Part shown: positions 1 to 8,471 of the stretch, piece by piece
Layout: each line of letters starts with the position of its first letter
How positions within the stretch are numbered: position 1 is the stretch's first letter
Assembly (NCBI GenBank): GCA_035938175.1
Contig: DASZHD010000030.1
Coordinates: forward strand, 1 to 64,000
Source of the DNA: DASRDE01 sp035938175
Lineage (GTDB): Bacteria > Vulcanimicrobiota > Vulcanimicrobiia > Vulcanimicrobiales > Vulcanimicrobiaceae
Direction of reading: 5' to 3'
DNA length: 64,000 nucleotides
Translations under genes and position numbers: made by a program
Notes under the pieces: generated by a model
The model's database searches: none
Told to the model about the DNA's origin: nothing
Seen by the model: the letters and a program-made list of their open reading frames with translations, nothing else

Positions 1-264
1 GACCAAGCGGCACTGCGTAGCCCTTGAGGTAGCGCAGATCCACGCGCTTGCACGTGTGAGCCCGGCAGCCAACTGAGTTATTTATTGAGTGGATTGCGTT
101 ATTTTCTTCGAGCGCTGTCGCCAAAATTAACGCAGAGTTGGACGTCGGCTTTTTAGGCGAGCGCTTGCTTGTTGGCGCGTGCAATTTCGCTACGTTACGT
201 CATCGGAGTAAAATGTAGTAGGTGCCTGGTTGGGCAGCCGTGCAGCCCGTAGAGGTTTGGGAAG

Positions 265-2073
265 ATGGCCGATGTCCGGCTTTACGGAACGCGACGCACG
301 ACGTGGCGCGTCATACTCGTGGCGGCACTTGGGTTACTTGCGGCGTCGCAAATAGTGGCCAATTTTTTAGATTCGACGATGGGCACGCTGCGGGGCTACG
401 TCCTTTTCAGCACCGGCTCGGACAGCCAAACCGTCATCGCGGTGCAAGCCGGCGGCCCTGCTGCTGCGGCTGGATTACGCCCCGGCGACCGCATCGACTT
501 GGACGCCTTATATCCGATTCGAAAAACGAATTACGACCCAATCATTCTCTTCCATCGGATGCCCGGTCAATCGATGACGCTGCCATTCGTGCGCGGCGGG
601 CGGCGTATGGTTGCGAAGCTCACGCTCGCGGCATCTCACGATCGCGCCCTGGATGTCTTTCAAGCAATCGCCGAGCTAACCAACCTTGCGTTGCTTGTGG
701 TCGGCGCTTGGATCGTGCTGGCGCGGCCCTCGCTCATGACATGGAGTTTCTACGCGTTCCTCGCCGGCATAGGGTGGAGCTCCAGCCTCGCCTTTTCCGG
801 GCTAGGCTACTGGCCGGTGTTCGCTAGCGCAGTGTTGGGCCAGATGCTCGGCGCTATGTTCGTTTTCATCATCGTTTTCGCAGCCAGAGTTCCAAACGAT
901 AGGGCCACGGGGTGGCGATATTGGCTGCAATTTAGTGCAATACCGCTCTACGTCATTTGGGCTGGCGTCGGCTTGTATCCGATCGTGGCTTGGTCGCTTC
1001 TGGGTGTGCCGGCGCGTTACGCAATTCTGCCCGTGTCGGTCGGCAATATCATAAGCGTTGCGCTCCTTGCCGCAGTAGCCTTCGCGTTTGTGCTCACCTA
1101 TTTCAGCACGCGCGGATCCGATCGCGTGCGCATGGGGTGGGTGTTGCGCGGTGGACTGCTGTGGGTAACCGCCGCGCTGATCTTTTCGATCGTGCCGATC
1201 CCATTTTCCGGCTATGGGGAGTGGCTGAACGCGGCGCTTACACTTGTGTTGACCATTGGCATCGTCATGGTTGCATACGGCGTCGTTACGAGCCGTATTA
1301 TCGATGCCGCTTTCTTCGTAAGCCGTACGATTGTCGTCGGTGCTATCGCCGGGGGGATCGTAGTCGCCTTTGCAGTCTTGGACTGGCTTGTGACCAAGAA
1401 ACTCGAAGCGTCCCGCCTCGGCATGGCTGCCGAAGTAGGCCTCGCGATCGCGTTGGGGTTTTGGCTCAACGGATTGCACAATCGGGTCGACCATATCGTC
1501 GATCGACTCTTCTTCCGTAAGCGGTACGCGGCGGAGCAGCGATTAGCGCGCGCTGCACATGCGGTCGTTCACGCTCACTCTATCAACACGATTCGCGAGT
1601 TTCTGGTCGACGAACCGCACAGCGCGCTGGATCTTGCTTCCGCAGCTCTGTTTGAGCAGCCGAAGCCCGAATCGAATTGGAAAAGAACAAAATCGATCGG
1701 ATGGGAGTCGCACAACCTTGCCGAGATGGATGCGGGTGACCCGTTAGTGTTGCACATCGAAGCCGAACAAGCAACGTTGCGCGCGTCACACATCCGGTGG
1801 CCCGTCGAAGGCGTACCCCATGGAAGAGCTCGCCCAGTCATTGCGGTTCCAGTCATCGCACGGCGACGTGTCATTGCGATCGCCTTGTATGGAGAACACG
1901 CCGGCGGCGCAGACCTGGATGCGGATGAAATAGGCGCGATTGAAAATCTCGCGGAAGCGGCCGGCGCTGCCTACGATCACGTGGAGGCCACCGAACTTCG
2001 CTCTCAATTGGCGGCCATGTCACATGAGCTGGATATGCTGCGACTTGGTGGACCAGTGACAGCAAGTGACTGA
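265..2073 (+). CDS. PDZ / multi-TM / GAF-like membrane protein (paralogue 1)
   Basis: Integral membrane protein of 602 residues without a recognisable catalytic domain. A first hydrophobic segment lies at about residues 17-37. It is followed by a PDZ-like module (about 45-110) with the core GGPAAAAGLRPGDRIDL, and several more membrane segments fill about 130-400. The membrane part ends in VDRLFFRKRY, a linker pattern that in sensor kinases joins the membrane sensor to a GAF domain. The last 170 residues look like a degenerate GAF fold. No H-box, ATPase or other output domain follows. The ATG at 265 is preceded by a purine-rich stretch (GGTTTGGGAAG). A paralogue of the same architecture lies at 6738-8429, beyond comEC and the epimerase. 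The layout recalls the sensor half of ComP-like kinases; a sensory or scaffold role is inference. Confidence 0.8.
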   Translation: MADVRLYGTRRTTWRVILVAALGLLAASQIVANFLDSTMGTLRGYVLFSTGSDSQTVIAVQAGGPAAAAGLRPGDRIDLDALYPIRKTNYDPIILFHRMPGQSMTLPFVRGGRRMVAKLTLAASHDRALDVFQAIAELTNLALLVVGAWIVLARPSLMTWSFYAFLAGIGWSSSLAFSGLGYWPVFASAVLGQMLGAMFVFIIVFAARVPNDRATGWRYWLQFSAIPLYVIWAGVGLYPIVAWSLLGVPARYAILPVSVGNIISVALLAAVAFAFVLTYFSTRGSDRVRMGWVLRGGLLWVTAALIFSIVPIPFSGYGEWLNAALTLVLTIGIVMVAYGVVTSRIIDAAFFVSRTIVVGAIAGGIVVAFAVLDWLVTKKLEASRLGMAAEVGLAIALGFWLNGLHNRVDHIVDRLFFRKRYAAEQRLARAAHAVVHAHSINTIREFLVDEPHSALDLASAALFEQPKPESNWKRTKSIGWESHNLAEMDAGDPLVLHIEAEQATLRASHIRWPVEGVPHGRARPVIAVPVIARRRVIAIALYGEHAGGADLDADEIGAIENLAEAAGAAYDHVEATELRSQLAAMSHELDMLRLGGPVTASD

Positions 2074-2333
2074 GCAGGTGGTAAGAGCGCGTTCCGCCTT
2101 GCGCAACGCTGCGCTACGGCCGCATCGCACGCATCGATTCGGACGTGCCGTCTGCAGTCACTGACACCGCTCCATTCTGGTCGGCCCGAAAAAAAACACG
2201 AGCTCCGAGGCGCTGCAGGAAGAACGTCCTTTTCCCTTAGGATCGTTTTGAATAGGCTCCTCAAAGATCGCGAGCCTTTCATACTTTCCTCATGCGTTGG
2301 TCGTATGGTCCGCTCACGAAGTGGAGGTGCAGA

Positions 2334-3599
2334 ATGTGTGCTTTCTCACCTAATTACCCGTTTGCAGCTTTCGCAGTTGCTCTCATCTGCCTCGGGGGCT
2401 GTGCGGGAAAAGGCAACCCGCCGCCACTTCTGTCTAATGGGCCGGCTTCTCAACAGGTCGGTCCGGCCTCGCGCGCGGCTGCGGCCGGCACCACATTCTA
2501 TGTGAACGGCGTAGCGGGGAGCGATACGAACGATTGCAAGTCTCCGCAGAGCGCGTGCAAGACCATTCAACACGCCGTGCATATCAGCGCGTCCGGCGAC
2601 ACGATCGACGTCGCGGCAGCAGTTTATCCGGAAAATGTTTCGATCCATCATAGCCTTCATATCAACGGCGCCGGAGCGGATAAGACGATCGTCGACGGAC
2701 ATCGGCACGGGAGCGAGTTTCTCATCGCATTCAGCACGATCGACGTCACGATATCCGGCATGACGATGCGTAACGGCACTGGCAGCGGCGACGGCGGCGC
2801 GATCTACCATTGCAACGGTACGCTGACGCTTGAGGATGTGGTCATCGAACAGAACAGCGTCCGCGGCTCGGGCATTAGCGGCTACGGCGGAGCGATGTAC
2901 AACTGCCCCAGTAGCACGGCGACGATCGTCGACAGCACGATTCGGAACAACTCTGCAGAAGTGGGCGGCGCGATCTGTAACGGGGGACTGCTGATCGTCG
3001 TCAGGAGTACGTTTAGCGGCAATACCTCCTTGAAGCTGCGCGGCGGCGGTGCCATTTTCAACTACGGGGTCCTGCACGTTGCGAACAGCACGTTCAGCGG
3101 TAATACCGCAGCGGGCGGCGTGGGAGGCGCGATCGACGTCGGAACCCTGGTCGGCCTCACCGGAGGTGCGCAAATCGACAACAGCACCATCAGCGGAAAC
3201 ACCGCCGCTCTTGGACAGTCCCAAGGTGGAGGCATTTTCAACAGGTTCGGCGAGCCGGTTTACGTGCAGAATGACATCATCGCCAACAACGTTCCGCAAA
3301 ATTGCGGCGGCGCACAGCTCCAGACCGAGGGTTTCAATCTGAGCAGCGATGGATCGTGCAATCTCGCCGGCGCCGGCGATTTGAACGGCGTCGATCCGAG
3401 GCTGGGGTCATTGCAGAACAACGGCGGTCCGACGCAGACAATGGCGCTGCTCCCTTTCAGCCCCGCGATCGACGCCGGCAACGCTAGCGGTTGCAGGGAT
3501 TGGCTCGGCCGCGCGCTGGTAACCGACCAGCGCGGCATGCCTCGGCCTGATCGGAATGAGTCGAGGGGCTGCGACATTGGAGCGTACGAGAGCCAATAG
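2334..3599 (+). CDS. Lipoprotein with right-handed beta-helix, choice-of-anchor Q type
   Basis: Predicted cell-surface lipoprotein of 421 residues. I chose the ATG at 2334 because GGAGGTG lies just upstream and because it gives a clean lipoprotein signal peptide (MCAFSPNYPFAAFAVALICL) ending in the lipobox LGGC. The mature protein begins with a variable linker. From about residue 55 it reads TFYVNG..GSDTNDCKSP, then CKTIQHAV, the usual N-terminus of secreted parallel beta-helix proteins of the pectate-lyase fold. Repeats of the type STISGNTA and STFSGNTA follow, one per helical coil. The C-terminus has the SPAIDAG and DQRGMPRP motifs of choice-of-anchor Q proteins. No catalytic residues can be assigned, so polysaccharide binding or adhesion is only inferred. 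It stands alone and ends next to the convergent comEC. Confidence 0.85.
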   Translation: MCAFSPNYPFAAFAVALICLGGCAGKGNPPPLLSNGPASQQVGPASRAAAAGTTFYVNGVAGSDTNDCKSPQSACKTIQHAVHISASGDTIDVAAAVYPENVSIHHSLHINGAGADKTIVDGHRHGSEFLIAFSTIDVTISGMTMRNGTGSGDGGAIYHCNGTLTLEDVVIEQNSVRGSGISGYGGAMYNCPSSTATIVDSTIRNNSAEVGGAICNGGLLIVVRSTFSGNTSLKLRGGGAIFNYGVLHVANSTFSGNTAAGGVGGAIDVGTLVGLTGGAQIDNSTISGNTAALGQSQGGGIFNRFGEPVYVQNDIIANNVPQNCGGAQLQTEGFNLSSDGSCNLAGAGDLNGVDPRLGSLQNNGGPTQTMALLPFSPAIDAGNASGCRDWLGRALVTDQRGMPRPDRNESRGCDIGAYESQ

Positions 3600-5777
3600 T
3601 TACCCCCGCGTGTCATCCTGACTGTTTTCGGCATGGTCGCGCTGCGAGGGCAGCATTGACTGAATCACCATCGAGAGGCCGTCAGTCGTTATGAAGGAGG
3701 CGCCATTTTCATCCGTACGAAAAACCTGTGCGCCGGCGCGTTGCAGCGTTGCGATCGTTGATGGAGCCGGGTGGCCGAACATGTTGTGGCGGCCAACCGA
3801 GACGATAGCGAAATGCGGATGAACCGCCGCGATGAAAGCTGGGCTGCTGCTATATGCAGAGCCATGATGCCCCACCTTCAGAACGTCCGCTCTCAAATCA
3901 AGTCCTTCATTCAAGAACCGCTGTTCTGCTGACACGCCCGCATCGCCGGTGAAAAGCATCCGAAAATGCTTGTATTGCAACACGAACGCGACGGAGTTGT
4001 CATTAATAGTGTTGTCGCTTTCAATAAACGGCAGCGAGGGACCGATGAACGTCAGCACTACGCCGTCGTTCGTTCGCCACACCATCCCGGCTCGCGGATA
4101 CACGATCGGAACATGCTCATAACGTGCGGTCCCTAACGCGTCGTTGTACGCATAACCGCCGTACTGCTGCCCGCTGTCCGCGAATTCGTGCACGTCAAAC
4201 GCCCGCAAAATGGGAGCCATTCCGCCGGCATGATCTCCGTGCGGATGAGAAAGAATGAGCGCGTCGATCCTACGTACGCCGGCGCGCCGCAAGAACGGCA
4301 CGACGACGCGTTCGCCGGCCTGCTCGGCCGTGGACTGCGTTCCGCCGCCGCGTTCCAATCTGCCGCCTGCGTCGACGACGATCGTATGCCCGCGCGGAGT
4401 TTGAATAACGATGCCGTCGGCTTGCCCCACATCCAGAATCGTAATTCTCAAGCGGTGATGGGTGAAAACGGGCGGCGCCACCGCCGTAGTAATGCCGATA
4501 AAGACGGCGGCGATCGCGGGACTCGCGGCCTTGCGGCGCGTGCACCACACGGCAAGCGCAAGGCATGCGTCATAAAACGCGATCGTCCAAGCCGGCGGCG
4601 GAGTCATCGGAACCGACGCGCCCGGAAGCGTGGCGATCGTATGGACGCAGGCAACGATCCACGCCAATATCCAACTGTTGACGTTCGCTATGCCTTGCGC
4701 GATACCGGGAAATGCGAAGAGCAGCAGCTGCACGCCGCCGAGCAGCATCGTTATTCCCACCACCGGGACGACGCACAGATTCGCAATGACGGCGTAGGGT
4801 GCAAACAGCAGAAAAATCGAAGCAGTGAGAGGCCACGTACCGAGTTGCGTTGCAATCGTCAACGTGAGCGCTTCTTTGACACGTTCGGGAAGCGCAAAAT
4901 GCTCGAGAAAATCGAGGATTTCATCGGCGCACAAGAAGATCGCGCCGACGCAGGAAAACGACAACGCGAACGACGCGCCCCCAAGCGCATATGGCTGCAT
5001 CACCGCTACGCCGAAGGCGGCGGCTGCGAACGCTCGCCACGATAGCGGTGCCAGTCCGCAGGCTCGCGCGGTCAATGCGAAGGACGCCATAATTGCGGCG
5101 CGCAGTGACGGCAAGTGTAATCCGCTGAAAATCGCATAGATCCACACCGCCGCAATTGCCGACGCGCACGTCCAAGCGCGAGGCACGCTGCATGTCCGCA
5201 GCAGCGATAACGTCAATAGCGCAACGACGCCCAAGTGCAAGCCCGCGGTAACCAGAATATGAACCGTTCCGGTTTCTTGAAACTCGGTATGCAGTTCGGG
5301 AGGCAGCGATCCGCGCGCTCCCCATAGTTCGCCTGCAAGAATCGACGCGTACGGTTCGCTCATGCGCGCGTGAAGCTGATCGCCGGCCCAAGCATGAACC
5401 TTTGCCAGCGCGATCCTTGGTGTAATCGGCGCGGAAGGAAGCGCCGCGAGGATCGTGGCGCCCTCCAACCGGCCGTCGATGCCGCGTTCGCGTTCGATCG
5501 CTCGCTGGTCCGGTTCGCCGGGATTGCGCGGGCCGTCGAATAGTTCGAAGCGGCCGCGAACCAGCAGGTGCGTTCCCGCAGTCGGCTGCATCCCGCGCGC
5601 CGCGACCGCGAGCATCGCGCCGTCATCTGTTTCGCACGTGAATTCCGATTCGCCGGGAAGCTGCGAAGGGGTAACGTCGATGACGCTGCACGCAATTCGA
5701 GCCGTATGTCCGAAGGGGCCGGGAGGAAGTGCGCCGGAATGGAACCAGGCGAAGAGTATCGCGGCGAACATCATCAC
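3600..5777 (-). CDS. comEC: ComEC/Rec2 family competence DNA-uptake channel
   Basis: Inner-membrane channel for single-stranded DNA uptake in natural transformation. At 725 residues it has the usual length and full domain set: an N-terminal segment with an OB-like DUF4131 region (about 15-120), the polytopic Competence domain (about 140-420), and a C-terminal metallo-beta-lactamase domain (about 440-700). The last carries LDVGQADG, the metal-binding HPHGDHAGG and VGHHGS, all as in ComEC. The start is GTG followed by two ATG codons, so it may be at 5777, 5774 or 5771. It is transcribed away from the epimerase gene, whose start lies only about 50 bases off. The partner comEA is at 11008, in a separate unit. 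No type IV pilus or DprA gene is in the window. Confidence 0.93.
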   Translation of the reverse strand: MMMFAAILFAWFHSGALPPGPFGHTARIACSVIDVTPSQLPGESEFTCETDDGAMLAVAARGMQPTAGTHLLVRGRFELFDGPRNPGEPDQRAIERERGIDGRLEGATILAALPSAPITPRIALAKVHAWAGDQLHARMSEPYASILAGELWGARGSLPPELHTEFQETGTVHILVTAGLHLGVVALLTLSLLRTCSVPRAWTCASAIAAVWIYAIFSGLHLPSLRAAIMASFALTARACGLAPLSWRAFAAAAFGVAVMQPYALGGASFALSFSCVGAIFLCADEILDFLEHFALPERVKEALTLTIATQLGTWPLTASIFLLFAPYAVIANLCVVPVVGITMLLGGVQLLLFAFPGIAQGIANVNSWILAWIVACVHTIATLPGASVPMTPPPAWTIAFYDACLALAVWCTRRKAASPAIAAVFIGITTAVAPPVFTHHRLRITILDVGQADGIVIQTPRGHTIVVDAGGRLERGGGTQSTAEQAGERVVVPFLRRAGVRRIDALILSHPHGDHAGGMAPILRAFDVHEFADSGQQYGGYAYNDALGTARYEHVPIVYPRAGMVWRTNDGVVLTFIGPSLPFIESDNTINDNSVAFVLQYKHFRMLFTGDAGVSAEQRFLNEGLDLRADVLKVGHHGSAYSSSPAFIAAVHPHFAIVSVGRHNMFGHPAPSTIATLQRAGAQVFRTDENGASFITTDGLSMVIQSMLPSQRDHAENSQDDTRG

Positions 5778-5827
5778 GCAATTGCGACGGCGCGGGCTGC
5801 TCGCAAGACCACACGGGGAGTACCGGA

Positions 5828-6769
5828 GTGCGCGTTCTCATAACCGGCGGGGCCGGTTTTATCGGTTCACACGTTGCCGATGCCTATTTGGCTGCCGGCC
5901 ACGAGGTGCTGGTGCTCGATTCGTTATGGGAGCATGGCGGCGGCCGGCGCCAGAACGTTCCTGCGCGCGCCCTGTTCATGCACATGGACATCCGTGATGA
6001 GAATATCACCCGCGTATTTCAAGAGTTCAAGCCGGACATCGTAAACCATCACGCCGCGCAGCATAGCGTTGCAATCAGCTCGCGCGACCCGAAATACGAC
6101 GCCGACGTCAACGTCATGGGCCTGGTGAACGTATTGGAAAACTCCGTGAAGGGCGGCGTAAAGAAAGTGATCTTTGCGTCCAGCGGTGCGACGTTCGGCA
6201 CGCCCGAACACCTGCCGATAAACGAGCAAACGCCGCAACGGCCGGAGTCACCGTACGGCATTACTAAAATGGTAGCCGAATATTATCTGCGATACTACAA
6301 AAACGAGCACGGCCTGGACTTCACGGCCTTGCGCTACGGGAATGTCTACGGTCCGCGGCAAGATCCCAACGGCGAAGCCGGCGTCATCGCGATCTTCATT
6401 GGAAATTTCCTAGCAGAGCGCGCCGTGCGCATCGATTGGGACGGCGAACAAACGCGAGACTACGTGTTCGTCAAAGACGTAGCGCGCTTGAACGTGGCCG
6501 CGGTCGAGCGCGGCTCCGGCGGGGCGTATTGTATCGGTACCAACAAGCGCACCAGCGTGAACGAGATCTATCGTATCTTGTGTGAAATCAGCGGACTGCA
6601 GCTGCCGATCGAAAAGGGCGCGAAGCGGCCCGGTGATGCACGTGACGCACAGATCGATCCATCGCTTGCGCGGAAGGAACTCGGTTTCGCACCCGATACT
6701 CCGCTAGCGGACGGGATGCGCGAGACGTACGGGTATTTCAAAGAGGCGCTGCGGTTGGCGCCCCAGTAA
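5828..6769 (+). CDS. NAD-dependent epimerase/dehydratase (UDP-glucose 4-epimerase-like)
   Basis: Extended short-chain dehydrogenase/reductase of 313 residues, probably acting on a UDP- or dTDP-sugar in envelope polysaccharide synthesis. The Rossmann motif TGGAGFIGSH is at residues 7-16. The catalytic YxxxK is present as YGITK, and the substrate-side signature RYGNVYGPRQDP follows. I chose the GTG at 5828 because it places the glycine motif at the expected distance from the N-terminus and follows GGGGAG closely. The open frame extends further upstream into the comEC promoter, but that part is not protein-like. The 3' end overlaps the convergent gene at 6738 by 32 bases. The family includes GalE, Gne and RmlB relatives; the substrate cannot be fixed from sequence. 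Confidence 0.88.
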   Translation: MRVLITGGAGFIGSHVADAYLAAGHEVLVLDSLWEHGGGRRQNVPARALFMHMDIRDENITRVFQEFKPDIVNHHAAQHSVAISSRDPKYDADVNVMGLVNVLENSVKGGVKKVIFASSGATFGTPEHLPINEQTPQRPESPYGITKMVAEYYLRYYKNEHGLDFTALRYGNVYGPRQDPNGEAGVIAIFIGNFLAERAVRIDWDGEQTRDYVFVKDVARLNVAAVERGSGGAYCIGTNKRTSVNEIYRILCEISGLQLPIEKGAKRPGDARDAQIDPSLARKELGFAPDTPLADGMRETYGYFKEALRLAPQ

Positions 6770-8429
6770 CCGACAACGGCTGACGCACCGTCATCCAGCC
6801 GTACGCCGAACCCGCGCGGTGGGCGAGGGCCGAAAGCGTTTCAACTTCCTCAGGGAGGTAATGTGTGTGGTCTCGTTTCGGACCGCACGCAATAAACCCA
6901 ACGAGCTGCGTGCGTGCGGTCATCGGTAAGAGCAGCGCTCCGCGCAGCGGATGCTCCGGCTCGTCGCATTCGAAGGCTTCGCTCCACCGGCGCAAGCGCA
7001 GCACGGCGAAGTCATCGCCCGGAAGCAGGGTGGGAAGCGCGTCGCTGCCGGGCGTTCCAAGCACGAACGACCCGCCGTCCGCCGCGTAGATTCCCACGTA
7101 GTCGCTTTCCAAGCGCGTCCGAAGCGCGTCGTAGGTCTGCAATAGAAGACGGCGCGGATCCGGGATGAGATCGATCTCCTGCGTAAAGCGCCGGAGCGCA
7201 TGCAGTGCGAGCGTTTGTGCGCGAAAGATGATGTGATTGAGCGAGTGCTCGATGCGCCGGTGCACGGTTGTGAGCAGCGTGCCGAGTGCGAGCGCCAGTG
7301 CGAGCTCGCCGAAGATCGCGAAACGCGATTCTGCGATCCAGCGGCCGAAAGCCCAGTCGACCAGGGCCAAGACGCCGACGATGATTGAAGTTAACACACC
7401 GTACACCAGCGTACGGCTTACTACCAGACGAATATCGAACAAGCGGTGCTTAAAGATCGTGTATGCCAGCGCCATTGGGGCAAGCAGCATCCAGGCGAGC
7501 GCGATGTTGTCGACCCAAATGCCTGGGAAGACGCCGAACACGTTCGCGATAATGTTCAGAGCGAGCACCGGTACGTAGGCAAAGGCGAACGCGAGCACGA
7601 TCCAGCGCAACCGGTTGCGCCGTTCCGAAGCTGCCGTCACATAACGCACCAGCAACGCAACGATCGCGGTCGCAATCGCTGCATAAGCGATAAAGTTGGA
7701 AGCATTGATTAAGGTGGTCGCGGCCGCGACGTGACCCAGCAGAAACGCCGCGATTGCGGAGATTCCGCACGCCGCTGCGATTGGCGCTACGCCGTAAAAA
7801 AAGACGCGCTCTACCGTAAGCGCGGCGCCGGAGAGCCGATCGTCGGGAAAGCGAAGCGCGAAGGAAAACATTGCAGCGAAGCTGGCGGAACTTGCCAAAG
7901 AAATGAAGATCGCGAGCGACACCGACGCTTCGAACGGCATGTATTCGGGGAAGAGCGTACCGGCGAAACAATAGGCGTACGAGAAGACATAGAACGCCCA
8001 CGTTACCGGACTCGGGCGGATTAGGACGAGTAACGCCGCCAGCAGAATGTACAGAATCGCCCCGAGAATCGCGAAGATGACCGTAACGTTGTCGATGACC
8101 GACCGGGCATGCGGATGCGCAACGACCGTAACCGTGCGTCCGGAGGCCAGTGGTACGAGAAGACGGCGCCCGTCACGCGCAATCGAGGTCGAACTCAAAA
8201 CCCAGCGGTCCGACGCGGCCATTTGGTCCACCGCAACGCGATCGCCGGCGCGCAGGCCGGCTCTTGCTGCGACGGGATCGACCGCAGTGACGGTCCCTGT
8301 CTGGTCGACGCCGAATCCGAACGATGCCCAAGGATGCCACGGCAGGGCCAAATCGCCCGCACTGGTGATTACGGGGATCGCCGTTAACGCGATGATGAAC
8401 GCTGCACGTATGAGCGCCCGCGTCTTCAT
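6738..8429 (-). CDS. PDZ / multi-TM / GAF-like membrane protein (paralogue 2)
   Basis: 563-residue paralogue of the protein at 265-2073. An N-terminal membrane segment or signal (about 8-25) precedes a PDZ-like module (about 35-105) with DPVAARAGLRAGDRVAV. About eight membrane helices follow, to residue 390. Then come the linker HSLNHIIFRAQTLALHALRRF and a C-terminal GAF-like domain (about 400-545) containing YVGIYAADGGSF and a LPEEVETLSALAHRAG helix. No kinase, cyclase or other output is attached. It lies 42 bases downstream of leuS on the same strand and may be read through from it. The repeated architecture on both sides of comEC suggests a shared job such as sensing a membrane-soluble signal, but this is inference. 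The ribosome binding site is weak. Confidence 0.8.
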   Translation of the reverse strand: MKTRALIRAAFIIALTAIPVITSAGDLALPWHPWASFGFGVDQTGTVTAVDPVAARAGLRAGDRVAVDQMAASDRWVLSSTSIARDGRRLLVPLASGRTVTVVAHPHARSVIDNVTVIFAILGAILYILLAALLVLIRPSPVTWAFYVFSYAYCFAGTLFPEYMPFEASVSLAIFISLASSASFAAMFSFALRFPDDRLSGAALTVERVFFYGVAPIAAACGISAIAAFLLGHVAAATTLINASNFIAYAAIATAIVALLVRYVTAASERRNRLRWIVLAFAFAYVPVLALNIIANVFGVFPGIWVDNIALAWMLLAPMALAYTIFKHRLFDIRLVVSRTLVYGVLTSIIVGVLALVDWAFGRWIAESRFAIFGELALALALGTLLTTVHRRIEHSLNHIIFRAQTLALHALRRFTQEIDLIPDPRRLLLQTYDALRTRLESDYVGIYAADGGSFVLGTPGSDALPTLLPGDDFAVLRLRRWSEAFECDEPEHPLRGALLLPMTARTQLVGFIACGPKRDHTHYLPEEVETLSALAHRAGSAYGWMTVRQPLSVTGAPTAAPL

Positions 8430-8471
8430 AATCAGACCATTCCGGCTGGACCCCGGCGGCTTCCTGGTGTG

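Noticed and set aside
1..60. A minus-strand frame at the left edge (CKRVDLRYLKGYAVPLG)
   Set aside because: Short, without a start codon, and cut by the window edge; it cannot be supported.
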